This document shows, one piece after another, positions 47,401-57,879 of a DNA stretch of 64,000 nt. Source of the DNA: Macrostomum hystrix (lineage: Eukaryota; Platyhelminthes; Macrostomidae); assembly GCA_950097015.1 (NCBI GenBank), contig CATNEN010000001.1:5193001-5257000 (forward strand). The letters run 5' to 3'. Under the pieces are notes generated by a model. That model worked only from the letters and a program-made list of their open reading frames with translations. It had not been told where the DNA came from and did no database searches. Numbering within the stretch: the first letter of the stretch is position 1; each line of letters begins with the position of its first letter. A program made the position numbers and the translations under genes.

Positions 47401-50400
47401 ACATACAGTTTACTTTATTTTGAATGGATCCTATTATCGCAAAGTCTTTATAACTTTTCAACACGAAAATTCTGAAAAACAATCGTTATAGCAAGAGTCC
47501 GTTTGCGGGTACGGGGCTACACACGCAAACACTTCAGTATTGGGGTATTGCAGCGAACCGTAAGTAGTATATCATTTTCATCCATTGTATCAGCTGGTTA
47601 AAGGGTTAACCATAGGCATAACCCTTTATCCTTTCAGGATGCCGATGCCGATCTAGAAAGGTAGCATTTCTGCATAGGCGATCTTTTCTTCTGTCGGAGC
47701 TTTGTCGGTTGCGATAGGAATGCTGGTCGGGTAGGAATAAATTATTACACCGTGCTAGCACTGCGCCCAATTGCTTTTGCTAGCTTGTTCAGATTCCTGC
47801 ACGACGGCCTTTAGGTAGGTTTCTATTGTGGGTTCCGGCTAGAAGGGTTTCTAGTGAGCGAGGAAATCTAACTACTACTAGCGGGAGTTGGGAATCGAAC
47901 CCCCGATCTTCAAGTCGTGAGTCCAACTAACCAAAAGGCTACAGCCTCTGTAGCCGGTACTCACAGAGAAGCAACTGAGACTTTTCTCTACAAATTAAAA
48001 GTCACAGTTGCTTCCGTTTTAGAATTAGAATTTTTCAATTGCTAGTGCTACCAATTTTTGCGTCCATCACAATGACGCGTTAGAAATCAGTTAGGAATTT
48101 TTTAAATCATAAATTTCACCTTCACAATAAGTGAAGACTAGCTGCTTATTATTTGCTTCAACAATATAACTTTCGGGATAAATTCTAGTCTTTCTGAAAA
48201 GCCTAATTTTTGGACAGCTGTTGTGTGATATTGAAAAAAATGAAAAAAATATTACTGCGCAATTCATCGGCAATCAGTTTTATTGCGCAATGAAATGATC
48301 GTAACATTATTGGCATTTCTGATTCAAAATACTCTAGGCTTCTATAGTTTGCGAGAAAAATAATTCACTACATTTTCTTGAAGACTCTATCTTAGGTATG
48401 ACGTACTCATTTTGTGCTCACCTTTTTGCCTTTGCGGGTCTTCACACGAGAAGAGGTAGAGAGGTGCACCCAAAAGGCCTGCCCCCGGGGCGCATTGCGA
48501 ATGAGTGCGTGGTCTTTCTCGATACTCTCTCTGTACAGCACTTGCTCTCTCGTGTGTAAAGCCCTATTGAGCCTATATTGAGTACACTAGGTGTGACAAT
48601 GCAAGGCTATTCATATTGGCTCTCTAACCTCTCGCCATAACTTTAATTAAAAGCTCAACAGCTCTGCTAGCCAGTTTCAGTTAGAGTTAGCTGAGCTTAG
48701 CATTCCAGCGAGTCTGTCTTCACCGTCAGCATCATGACCGGCAAGGCTGACAAGCAGATTAATCTGCAAATTCGGCACAAGAAGCGACCAGAAGCCGAAG
48801 CAGAGGAGCGCGACAACTACAAGCAGCGCTACAAGGATCCCAGCGAGTTTGTGCGGATCCGGGCTCCTCCGCCGGAACAAGACGGTGTTGTGTTCACTGA
48901 TCCCGTCAGTTGGGATATTCATTATGCGAACAGGCGCCGTGCCATTCAGGTGAGGCTTTTGTACAAGCAGAACGAAAATTCGCCACATTACCTAGGCACC
49001 TAAGAAAATTTTGCTGCGAAATCTTCGCTTGTAAACCTGCCCCTGCGCCATTGATCTCGAGGATCCAACTTCAACAGCAACAAACGGGCTTTGGAATATG
49101 AATAGCTTAGACAGTTAATTGATACCATTCCTGCGATTCTTTACTTTGCTGAGAGGATGTAGGTAAACATAAAGCAATGCAGACTAGCTTATATATATAT
49201 AGTACAATATTTGCACCCATGGTTTTTTATAGAAAATGCAAACCTTCTATAACAAGGCTCTAGTAACAAGGAAACATCGGCGCACCTTTAGCTAAATCCC
49301 CATCTAGTGGAATCCAATCAATGTGCCAATCAGACTATCAGTGCATTCCCGAGCAGTGGGACCAACGTGATGGGGATGCAGGTTGTAATACATTAAAGCC
49401 AAGCAGACAATTGTTCGCTAAAAGTGCCCATCATTAACGCCGACGCATTTGGCACTGCCCACTGCCTTGCAGAAGGAAACACACAAACTGCTGAAGGCTA
49501 TCAAAGAGGACCAGAAAGCGCCCGCCATAGACCTTAGCAGGCACGAACTGATGCCAGAACGAAATCACTGGCTGGCCGTGCTGGAGAAGCAAGCGGCTGG
49601 AGAGGTTAGGCCACTAACGCCGCAGTTTATGCGCAAGGTCATCGCCACTTTCTACACGTGGGAAGAGCGTCGCGTTTACCTACACGTCTGGCGCTCCGAC
49701 TTCGATTATGACCACATAAAACAGATGGTTACGAAGGGAGCCCCTTTCACTAGCAACGATATCGAGGTTCTTGCTGTTCTAGTTGGAACGAATCAGATTG
49801 AGCGCTTTCAACCAGAGCATGTGAGGCATGACACCAAGCTATTTTTGATTTGCTGTCCCACTTTGTTCGTGCTCAGGGTTCGATTGAAAGGCATGAACGA
49901 CCTAATGGTTTCCACTTCTCCATTGGAGACTGTGCACCAGTTGAAGAAGCAAATCTATCAGAGAAAATGCTATCCGATGCACAGGCTGGACCTACTGTTT
50001 AATGGCTCGTGCATGGAAAACTCCGAGCGCTTGTTTCATTACGACCTCAGGGATGGCAGCGTCGTGAATATGTTCCTGCAGCCAGGCTGCAACATGCGCG
50101 TCAAGGTCACAACCTTCTGGAAGAAGGTCTACGAACTAGAAATCGATCAGACTGCGAACGCTCAGCACATTCTTACTATGGTGATAAAGAATTGCATGTC
50201 GCCCTACGTTGGCGAGTATTTCATTGTCGAGAACTACATCCGACCTCGCTTTCTGACGTTGCACTCTCCTGGCCACTACTTCTTTGGTCTGGACGAAGGT
50301 GTGTATAGAGTCCTGTTTGAGGAGCAAACTGAGCACCTGGTCGTCTCAATGACTGAGTCGGCACACAAGGTCACACTTGAAGTGAAAAAATGTCCTGAAG

Positions 50401-53400
50401 GGGTGGAGTACGTCAAATGCGACGCTGAAGGACACTACGGCGTTGGCTACATGAATCTGCACGGACTCACAGGAATCCCGGTGGATATGATGATTCTCAA
50501 AATCCCCGGGAAGACTCTCAATCCTTACGACGGAGTTCACGAGCGCGAGGATGGCCATGTTGTTGAACTGAAGCTCTCAGGCAAGAGCGATCTGTTTCCG
50601 AAAAACATGCCCATCAATGTTGTGATGCGATCGGGCGCTATTCAACAGATTAAACTCAATATGCGCCACGAGATAACAGACCTGCAGTTGGAGATTCAGC
50701 GCATGGGATACAACGATCCGACTAAGTACAATCTGTATCACAAAGGCAAGCTCATACCAAAGGAGGCCACTTTGCTTGACGCTGAGATTGAGGCCAACTC
50801 TTATGTCCACGTGTGCGCCCACTACTATCCCATAGATGTAGTTAATGTTCGCGGCTACAAGAAAGTCATCAAGGTGCAGTGCACGGGGAAGGTGTCTCGT
50901 CTTTACCTAAAAGCAAACGAGGCCTTTCCGCCGCAGTACGGCAAGGCGAAATATATTTTCGCCGGCGATGACATTTTCAGAGCCAAGCGGTTAGACAAGC
51001 TAGAACTGTGGCCAAGCTGTGCTATCTTCCAGGAGACAATAGACCCCTACATTGTAGTCCAGGTGGTGTACAAAAATGACACCATAATTCTGGAAATGAA
51101 TTCGGACGATTTCACTTTCCTGGTGCGAGAGCGCTTTACACTCTGGGAGCTGCCAACTTCAACCTTGGATAGTCTGGAGCAGCTGCTTGTATGGTTGGTG
51201 ACGAAGCCGAGCTACACAGAGTCGAGACCAACAGCCAAGCCAATCAAGATCACGGAGGAGCTGATTGATAATCCGTCGGTGAAACCGGAGATCGACTGGC
51301 ACAAGGTGCGACCACCGCCGCCAACAGAGAAACCGTTTCGACTCGGTCGAAAGTCGCCCAGAGCGGGCGTGGCAATCTGCTTGCCACCAGTGAGGCTGTA
51401 CGAAGTAGCGCGGCCGCAGCAGCTCGAGAAGGATGAGGGACTTCAGACACTACTAAAAGAAGAGAAACGCCGAGTTGGAGCAAGCAAGCGATAAATGTTT
51501 GCGAACTATAAACAAAGCGCTCTAAATACTCGTATATTGCATGATGCTATCTGCGAAAACTTTGAACTAAAATACTTTTGCTGACATTTAATCAACATTT
51601 TAGCTCCTCAATCTGTATAGACAATAACTTTAAGGTTGACCCACTGACGTTTGTACAGTTAAAGGACTTTGAGACTTTGTACTTTAAGATTGTTCATTCT
51701 ACTCATATATAATTTTTTCTCGAGCTACTGGCGCTAAATATGGATTTTATAACTTTAAATATAAAAGTAATGTACAGTAGAACGTGCTATTTGAAGCCAG
51801 TTTTTTACATGGAAACAAAATAAAAATATAATACATCGATAGATTTACCTCCAGCTTCTCGCCCTTCCGATACCAATCAACGTGGGCTCTGGGATCATTA
51901 ACGGAGCACTCCAAATTGAGATCCTTGCCGCGAATCACGTGAACAGTGTCCGAGAGTCGCTGGTTGAAAGTGTAGGTCTTCTGCGACTCTTCGACATCCA
52001 GGGCTGCCGTAGTAGATATGTCGTCGTTGATTTTGCAGGTGTAAAGACCGGCGTCCTCCATGCCAACCTTCTTGATCTCGAGAATGTACTCGCAGCCGTT
52101 GCTGTCAAAGTTTCGGTTAGAAAATTTATAAGTTTGATAATTTTAAATGAACTGTTATAAAGAAAAATAAAATAATAGGATTACTTAATAAAGTTGTACT
52201 TCGGACCCTGAAAGATCTCAAGCTTATTTTTTAGCCATCGAAATCTTTGGGACGGCTTTGAGAAGACGCAGCGAAAGTGAGCTGTTGGTGCTCCCTCATT
52301 AACTTGGACGTCCTCCATGTCCTGCTTGAACTCCTCTTTTTCCTGCAAATTGTGAAATTTTCAGATTGAAGCATTTTGTAAGTCGAGCTACTGTCCATTA
52401 CTGCCTAAGAGAGTCCTCTTGGGACATACCACGCGCTTTTTCTCGGCAGACTTCAACTGCGGAAAGCCAGGAATTAGTTCGGCTAGGGACTGTCGTCTAT
52501 TCATCTGCGACATTCGCCTGGCTTCCAGTATGTTTTGCATCTCCTGAATCTCTTCAGCCATCTTGTCGCGAATTCCGGCGCCTGAAGCGCGTCGCTGCGG
52601 ACTGGCTGATTCGTCCTGTCGTGAGATTAGAATGATACATGAGATCGTATAATCTATAGAGTGCGGGGCACATGGTAAATGGTTCATGGTGCATTGTAAC
52701 ATGGTACCTTATAATAATAATAATAATTATAATTGCAGGAGGGCTGCGGGCAATGGCACATCATTTGGTGACACTAGACCCGCAGCCAGCGAGGAGGCAA
52801 TTCTGCTCATTTCGCTGACGCACACACGCTCACAGATACCGTACGCAGGCATACGCTCACACAGGTGTGTATATCTGCCCTGACTTTCTCATCGTCAGGC
52901 AGTGTACATTTCACTGTACCTTGGAGGTTGGCCCTCAAGGGCGTAAATTGCACGACAAGCCCCCAAGTCTTCTCTACGCGGCTGCGCCCCAAGTAAATGT
53001 GGCCTCGCCGTGGAATCTAACTTAGGGACCCTGGTGCGAGAGGCAAATGCATTAACCGCTCTGCCACCGACCCTCTAACATGGTACCTTACACATGGTTC
53101 ATGGTACATAATGCATGATACATGATACATGACTCATGGCACATTGTACATAATAGATTGAACATAATAGCATCTCAGAATTTATCTTGGTAGATCACAC
53201 GAATGAAGACTTGAATTAAAATAAACTTACGATGCTTTTTTATTTATTTTTCCTGATAAACATGCTTATTTTTAGGTTTTTTATATTTTCAAAAGCATTT
53301 TCTTTGTTTTGAAGGCCATAGAGCCATAAATCCTGAACAGTACCTCACTGTCTCCATCCAAAGCAGTCGTGGGTGGCTGCAGAGTTGAAGTTCGGCGAGG

Positions 53401-53551
53401 CGGTCGATTTTCCCTTCTCAAATCTGGAAGCTCGTCGACTTCTTCGTCAGAGTAGCTAAAAAAGATTTTTAAAAAATCGGTGTGATTTGATCGTTCAGGA
53501 AATAGTCCCAAAATACTGCATTTGTGAGAATACTCACTTGTCTTCGTCCAT
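29409..53551 (-). CDS. Twitchin-like giant muscle protein kinase
   Basis: Titin-family sarcomere protein that binds thick filaments. Fifteen exons join without a phase break to 3,860 residues: 53551-53538, 53455-53344, 52615-52430, 52342-52185, 52101-51849, 43966-43667, 43024-42874, 41806-35721, 35104-34975, 34786-32869, 32120-31844, 31743-31644, 31543-29900, 29811-29624, 29474-29409. Order: a charged N-terminus with four RRxS motifs, three Ig domains, a long FnIII/Ig region (about 15 FnIII and ten Ig, often Fn-Fn-Ig), a protein kinase (about residues 2910-3168), then five Ig domains. Kinase followed by five C-terminal Ig domains is the twitchin pattern. Exon 8 alone is 6.1 kb. It is shorter than nematode twitchin. 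The long introns host three genes on the other strand. The start at 53551 is chosen because the 14-base coding part of exon 1 reads MDED and splices in phase to [12 protein letters not shown]. Confidence 0.93.
29880..31543 (-). other. C-terminal Ig domains of twitchin
   Basis: Exons 13-15 encode five Ig domains. The first begins [19 protein letters not shown]; the second follows [18 protein letters not shown]; the third has [18 protein letters not shown]; the fourth has [17 protein letters not shown]; the fifth has [15 protein letters not shown] and continues over two introns to a short tail ending LDRHLN. Typical Ig signatures ([27 protein letters not shown]) are visible. Confidence 0.85.
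32148..32510 (+). mobile_element. tRNA-derived SINE, family 1 copy f
   Basis: In the twitchin intron between exons 10 and 11, antisense to the gene. Contains head (GGTTAACGCATTTGCCTCTC), B-box region (AAGTTCGATTCCAC), full body and TTATTATTCTTATTATT tail. It begins about 30 bases from the exon 11 acceptor. Confidence 0.85.
32565..32815 (-). mobile_element. SINE family 2 copy with tRNA-like head
   Basis: The minus strand reads GGTTGCAGCCTAGTAGTTAG, an A-box-like start, then GGGGGTTTGATTCCTCACTC as B box, TCCACTGGAAAAAATTGTGT, and a tail with GGGGTGGGTGTAGTGTCGCC and AGTCCATGGACCGAACAGC. Same family as 21769-21955. It follows copy f of family 1 with little space between. Confidence 0.7.
35185..35628 (+). 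CDS. Thr-rich one-pass membrane protein nested in twitchin intron
   Basis: A 147-residue, intronless frame antisense to twitchin and lying wholly inside the 616-base intron between exons 8 and 9 (35105-35720). It starts with a signal peptide ([20 protein letters not shown]), continues with an Asn/Thr/Ser-rich region ([13 protein letters not shown] with N-glycosylation sites) and a TTAATTTAATTTA tandem run built from ACA/GCA codons, and ends in a hydrophobic segment ([20 protein letters not shown]) near the C-terminus. The layout suggests a small mucin-like surface protein. ATG at 35185 is used because the earlier frame start lacks ATG. Whether it is transcribed cannot be judged here. Confidence 0.65.
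41807..42873. other. Twitchin intron 7
   Basis: 1,067 bases, no nested gene or element recognised. A homology-poor stretch with weak open frames on both strands. Confidence 0.5.
43112..43240 (+). mobile_element. SINE family 1 fragment (copy g)
   Basis: In twitchin intron 6. GCTTGGGGATTGTCGTGCAA and GTACACTGCCTGACAATGAG match the middle of family 1; head and 3' part are lost or diverged. Confidence 0.6.
43967..44797. other. Left part of twitchin intron 5
   Basis: AT-rich, no exon seen. It should contain the promoter of the nested serine protease, but no clear core element is visible. Confidence 0.4.
44798..46498 (+). CDS. Trypsin-like serine protease (S1 family), nested in twitchin intron 5
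   Basis: Secreted protease zymogen. Exons: 44798-44806, 44872-45049, 45166-45499, 45557-45884, 46040-46162, 46255-46339, 46416-46498 (379 residues). [20 protein letters not shown] is the signal peptide. A pro-region with a free Cys (QTCG, residue 103) could disulphide-link to the protease after cleavage at DER|IFGG (residue 128). Catalytic residues are present: His in TAAHC, Asp in [10 protein letters not shown], Ser in GDSGGP. The aspartate six residues before that serine (HDACAGDSGG) predicts cutting after Arg/Lys. The 45557 acceptor (CTAAG) is weak and the 45049 donor was chosen to keep phase, so those two junctions are the least certain. It is antisense to twitchin and the function is unknown. 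Confidence 0.82.
46783..47215. repeat. 18/19-bp alternating minisatellite in twitchin intron 5
   Basis: Alternating units GTGGGTGTCAGGAGAGATA (19) and GTGGGTGTCAGGCAGAGA (18) form a 37-bp higher-order repeat, about 23 units, just 3' of the nested protease gene. Degenerate copies continue to about 47320. Confidence 0.93.
47320..48100. other. Intergenic DNA between the two nested genes
   Basis: No gene seen. It includes the third tRNA-derived SINE type described at 47640-47965. Confidence 0.4.
47640..47965 (-). mobile_element. tRNA-derived SINE-like element, third type
   Basis: The minus strand starts GGCTGTAGCCTTTTGGTTAG, then GGGGGTTCGATTCCCAACTC (a strong B box), followed by a body of about 230 bases different from families 1 and 2. 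The acceptor-stem ends do not pair, so it is not a functional tRNA gene. Confidence 0.5.
48100..48733. other. Upstream flank of the ubiquitin-like-fold gene
   Basis: AT-rich, then a C/T-richer stretch with a likely 5' UTR from about 48650. No extra gene. Confidence 0.4.
48734..51494 (+). CDS. Protein with repeated ubiquitin-like folds, unrecognised family, nested in twitchin intron 5
   Basis: Two exons, 48734-48949 and 49473-51494 (745 residues). The N-terminus is charged ([20 protein letters not shown]) and followed by a helical region ([15 protein letters not shown]). At least two beta-grasp, ubiquitin-like segments can be seen: about residues 205-275 ([47 protein letters not shown]) and about 460-535 ([51 protein letters not shown]). 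A further one between them ([18 protein letters not shown]) is likely. The C-terminus is basic and proline-rich ([17 protein letters not shown]). No catalytic residues are apparent. I do not recognise the family; scaffold or ciliary roles are possible but unsupported. It is antisense to twitchin with its own start and stop. Confidence 0.75.
51495..51848. other. Right end of twitchin intron 5
   Basis: 3' flank of the nested ubiquitin-like gene up to twitchin exon 5. AT-rich, no element recognised. Confidence 0.4.
52731..53078 (-). mobile_element. tRNA-derived SINE, family 1 copy h (full length)
   Basis: In twitchin intron 2, sense with the host gene. Reads on the minus strand from AGAGCGGTTAATGCATTTGC through the complete body to the GGAGGGCTGCGGGCAATGG-type 3' portion and TAATTATAATTATTATTATT tail side. 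One of the best-preserved copies. Confidence 0.85.
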
Positions 53552-53654
53552 GACAGCTAATTTCAGCCTGTCAGGCCGTCTGTTTGAAACCTTCTCCGAC
53601 TTTTCGAAACTTGCCGCTCGTCAAATTCGCTCTGTGAAGCAAACGGTGGATCGG

Positions 53655-53664
53655 TAATTTATAG
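53655..53664 (-). promoter_or_regulatory. TATA box of the twitchin promoter (putative)
   Basis: The minus strand reads CTATAAATTA about 105 bases before the twitchin ATG, leaving room for a 5' UTR of roughly 75-80 bases. Motif and spacing only; no muscle-specific elements were confirmed. Confidence 0.45.
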
Positions 53665-53679
53665 CAACGCAGTTATCAA

Positions 53680-55070
53680 ACGCGCAGTTAAGAAGAAAGG
53701 TTGTGTGAATTTTTTTCAAATTCAACTTTAAAGGAAATTTCTGTTGATTTCGGACCGCTCCGGTGCTCGATTGGTGTCTAGTTGCGCGGCCCTTACTTGC
53801 CTGCGTTCTATAGGTGAATGGATCGGATGGGTGTGTCAGTGTCAGACCCCAATTTCGATTGCTCGCTATCGAAGCTAACTAGCCGCTAGATTGGGGAAGA
53901 ATGAAGCAATAGTAAAGCGTGCGGATTCCGTTTAACCATTTATTCACCTGCGCTGCCATGCTAGACTCCGCCGCTCTAACCCCCAGACGCACCGCCAGCG
54001 CAGAGGCCCATTTCGCCCATCGAAAGCCTCCAATCCTTCATAGCATTCTAGAGAAATTCAGCTACCATCGGGCGCATCCACATAGAATTGAGTGAGTGTG
54101 CGCTTGTGCGTGTGTGTGTGCGCGCGTGTGTGTGGTTTTAGCCAATATCGGATTCCTCGTTGGTGAAGATAAAGAATGAAGTCAGCAATGGTCTTGGCAC
54201 TCGTGCTTCATGCTAGCCGCCCTTTGCCCCGCAATCTAACCGTCTCCCCTTACCAATCTGGGGGCACTCTGACACCCCTCTCTCTCTTAGCTGCTCGGCC
54301 TCGAATGGAATGCGGACTACATGCCAAGGTGCGCCGAACTTAATGCCGGGGGGAGGGCCGCCAAAGTTCCATCGTCGGTTCCTCCGACCGGACTAACAAA
54401 AGGTTAGAGACGCATTGGCGCTGGGCTGCATACTTTGGGTTCTATGTTGTTGGTTCATATACTACTTTGTTTTAGTAACCAAACTTGAGGAACAATAAAA
54501 TAATGTAAGCGATTTCTTAGCTGTTCATTTCAGAACGACCAGCAAATATTTTCTGCGCGTCGCTTGTTTTTCTTCGTCTGGACAGAAGTCCAGCGAAATG
54601 ATATAGACTGGGGCCCTTTTAGCTTTTGAATCATTTTTACAACTTAATGCTGAAATCGCGTTATACAACTGGGGGAACGAAGAGCGGGATCCGATACGAC
54701 GATAAAAGGGCCTATTTTTTACGACTACGATTGGTAATGGAGACAAAGGACGGTTCTACCGCCCAAGACTTTGAAGGAAAGGAAAGCATCTCATTGCGTT
54801 GCTAAAGTGCGGTTAGGGACTTATGTTTTGCCGCCCGTCGCCATTTTCCTCGCTGAAATCTAGCAAAAGCGAATTGATCGAAAGTCGTGGAACTATGAAA
54901 AGGTCAACTTGTTTAGAGGAAGGTGTTGCGTAAAAAGTTCCCGGCAGTTGTTACTTCTGGTTGCTGCAGCAAGGCTGCTCGCAATACCAAAACTAGGAAG
55001 CAGCAACAAAAGAGAAAGCAAAATAAAAAAAATCGAAATGAAAGTAATCTAGTAGTTTTTTACAGAACAA
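53680..55070. other. Upstream region of twitchin, no gene
   Basis: No gene recognised. It holds a GT/GC-type dinucleotide tract near 54095-54135 and is likely to carry twitchin regulatory DNA. Confidence 0.4.
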
Positions 55071-55077
55071 GCACTAC

Positions 55078-55272
55078 TTTCTTTACTATTGAACTTTTCG
55101 TTTCCTCCGGTTTTAATTCAGGAATACCTAGCCTAACCTGGCCTTTAATTCTGGTTGGATTTGATTCCGAAAAATCTAGAAATCAGTTAGGCACTCCTGA
55201 ATTAAAGGCTAGGTTAGGCTAGGTATTCCTGAATTAAAACCGGAGGAAACGAAAAGTTCAATAGTAAAGAAA
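55078..55272. repeat. Long near-perfect hairpin, 73-bp arms
   Basis: Left arm 55078-55150 and right arm 55200-55272 are reverse complements over 73 bases with one mismatch, with a 49-base loop. The arms contain CCTAGCCTAACCT-type segments. Such identity implies recent origin or selection; it may be a foldback MITE or the template for a double-stranded RNA. No target-site duplication was found. Confidence 0.85.
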
Positions 55273-56985
55273 TCTAACGTGTGCTTTGTTTTCAACACCT
55301 GAAAATTTTAAAGTACGATTTCGAGATGTGCATTAAGTAGCGAGGGAAAGAAACCTTTGTTTAATTACGAGCTTACTATAAAAATCAATTGATTTTTTAA
55401 TAATGGCACAAGCCCATGTTTTGTAGATTGAACTCACCAAAAATTGGTTGAACTCTGTCTCTTTGTCTATTTGTCCGTCCGTCTGTGTTTTGTTTTATAA
55501 AAGCACAAAATTCACAGGTGTGAAAAATGTCAAGAAGAGACTAATTAAAGTGTCATCTTCTTGCACTGAAAGCCGAGTAACTTTTGTAGGAAAACAAAAA
55601 ACTGCCGAGAAATGTGCTTGTTTTTTGAAAATTCAGACAAGCCTCTGACGAGAAGTTCTCTTCTCAAAATAATTTTTCTCCGCTCTCTTGGCCTCTCTCT
55701 CCCTCGTCCTCTCCCTCGACCTCCTCTCGATGCTCTGTCGTGTGCTATTTAGTTGTCTGTCAACACTTGGTAGGTCCTAGAAGACAGTGTTACAAATTGA
55801 GATTGAATGTCTCCTTCAGACACAAGGAAGAGGATCGAGAGAGCGATAGAGAGAGAGAGTGAGAGAGAGTCGGGAAAGAGAGAGCGAAGATCAAAGCGTA
55901 TTAGGTGCGAAAATTTCTGAAAATTGTCTGGCACTGGAGAAATAGGCAGGCCTTACTCGCGGCGTTGTCAGGGAAGCTCCTCTTAGCGCTAGTCAGATAA
56001 GAAGAGCGGAAGAACAGGAGAGGGGGTTGCGGCGGCGGCGGCTGCGGTTGCGGAAATTCCCGAATAGGAGGGGGGATGAAAAGGAGCCGCGTCTGCACCC
56101 CGCCTAGTGGTGCCTGCTTGGAGGTTGGCGACCGGGATTAAACTGTCGAGGCAACTTGCCGTTGGAGGAGTGTTTGGCAGAATTTGTCCGACCATAGGCC
56201 ACTAAAGCTAGGGAGGGTTGAAAGAATTGGATTCGGGACTGATGGCTAGAGTTCAAGCATTTCTGTGATAAATAAGTAGAGAGAGAAAAAATCGTCGAGA
56301 TAGATTGGAAATTTTCGGACGGGCCCTCTGCCCAGTAGCTGGTTGGTGGTATCGAAGGGCCCACGACCACTCGAAAGCTTCAGAAGGTGCGGAGGTGGAT
56401 GTGTGAGGCCTTCGTCGCCCCCTCCCCAATGGAAGAAAGTTACACCTTCAGGTTTCCTTCGCTGCGTCTTGTCCTTCCACTCGCTGCCTGCTTTGTCACT
56501 GGCACGATAACCCTATTCCACCGACAAAAGCGGCAGCAGCAGCGAGTGGTCGAAGCGCCCCATGGGGAGAAGGGAAATCGGTGAAACAAGATTTAGAGCC
56601 ATATTTCTGCACCGCTTTTCTGAAACATGGTCCCCCCATCTCCCGGTAAAAGGCTTAACATAACAGCGTAAATCACCTCGCTTATGCCGCATAATTTTGC
56701 ATTCCCCATACTTACGAGGAAGTACGATCTAGTAGAAAAAAATAAAAAAAAGATTTCTTCCGCCATTGAACCTGCCGATATCCCCTGATCTTTGCGCGAA
56801 ACTTATCTGCTTGGAATAGGAAGCGGTCAGCGGCTGTATTTGTAGAGGCTGTAGCCAAGCACTTGTTGACAAGCCAGACTAACAAGGAGGTATCGCGCAT
56901 CAGAATTTTAGGGTAGTCAATAAACTAATCCAAAGATAGATGGCCTGCCACCTGCACTGCCTGTGTTGGCTTTGTAGCGCGGCGG
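55273..56985. other. Noncoding DNA with purine tracts
   Basis: No gene supported. Contains GAGA-rich tracts (about 55835-55880), which generate short spurious frames, and GC-richer sequence around 56020-56400. Confidence 0.4.
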
Positions 56986-56989
56986 ATAG

Positions 56990-57165
<176 letters not shown>

Positions 57166-57875
57166 ATAGATAGAAGATGTCAGAGACCACACTGCGAGAA
57201 GGCACCCAAGCAAGCGAAGCAACAAAGTTCAAAGAGAATAATGACCCATTGCGCGAGCCAGCCAGTTCAGAAGAACCGCCAGTGCAGAGCGGGTGGAAGG
57301 TTCTGCATGGTGGAAGAACTGTCAAATGCTAATTAGTTTTCCCTTTTGGGGTAAAAAAATTCTACAATGCAATGAACTCCTTTAAACTCTGCGAAGCGAT
57401 CTGCAAACACGAGTTTTTTCTGGTCTTCTTCAGCAGAGCTGCCAAATTTCGCGTACCACAACACTATTCACTTTTCCTCTGCTTGGCGCTTGTCAACGCA
57501 TCGCTCCGCTGCGCTTTTGGGACGTTGTTTAGTTTTTTTTACAACTCCCAATAAGTTATCCTTTAACTGCTTAGAAAAGCAGTGCACTTAGCAATTCCGG
57601 CACAAGCAGTCACATTGCCTCTAATTTCTTAATGAGGTACTCGTTACTCGTTTGCGTTGAAGCTATTCGATCTGGAACTGTATGTTCAGACGCGATACGT
57701 AGAGTGAATTCTATCGCTAAAATGAAAAGGCAACTTATTTTATTTTTTTCAATACATATAGGCCACAAAAACCTTATGATTATAGGCAGCAATAATGCCA
57801 TATTGTTCTACTTGGAATTTTCACGTAGCTCTCACATTTTTATCTTATGATCCAATTCACTCATACCTACATATC
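57166..57875. other. Noncoding DNA between repeats
   Basis: No gene recognised. Confidence 0.4.
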
Positions 57876-57879
57876 TGAA

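Noticed and set aside
47870-47960. A tRNA gene on the minus strand
   Set aside because: A and B boxes are present but acceptor-stem ends do not pair and a SINE body follows.
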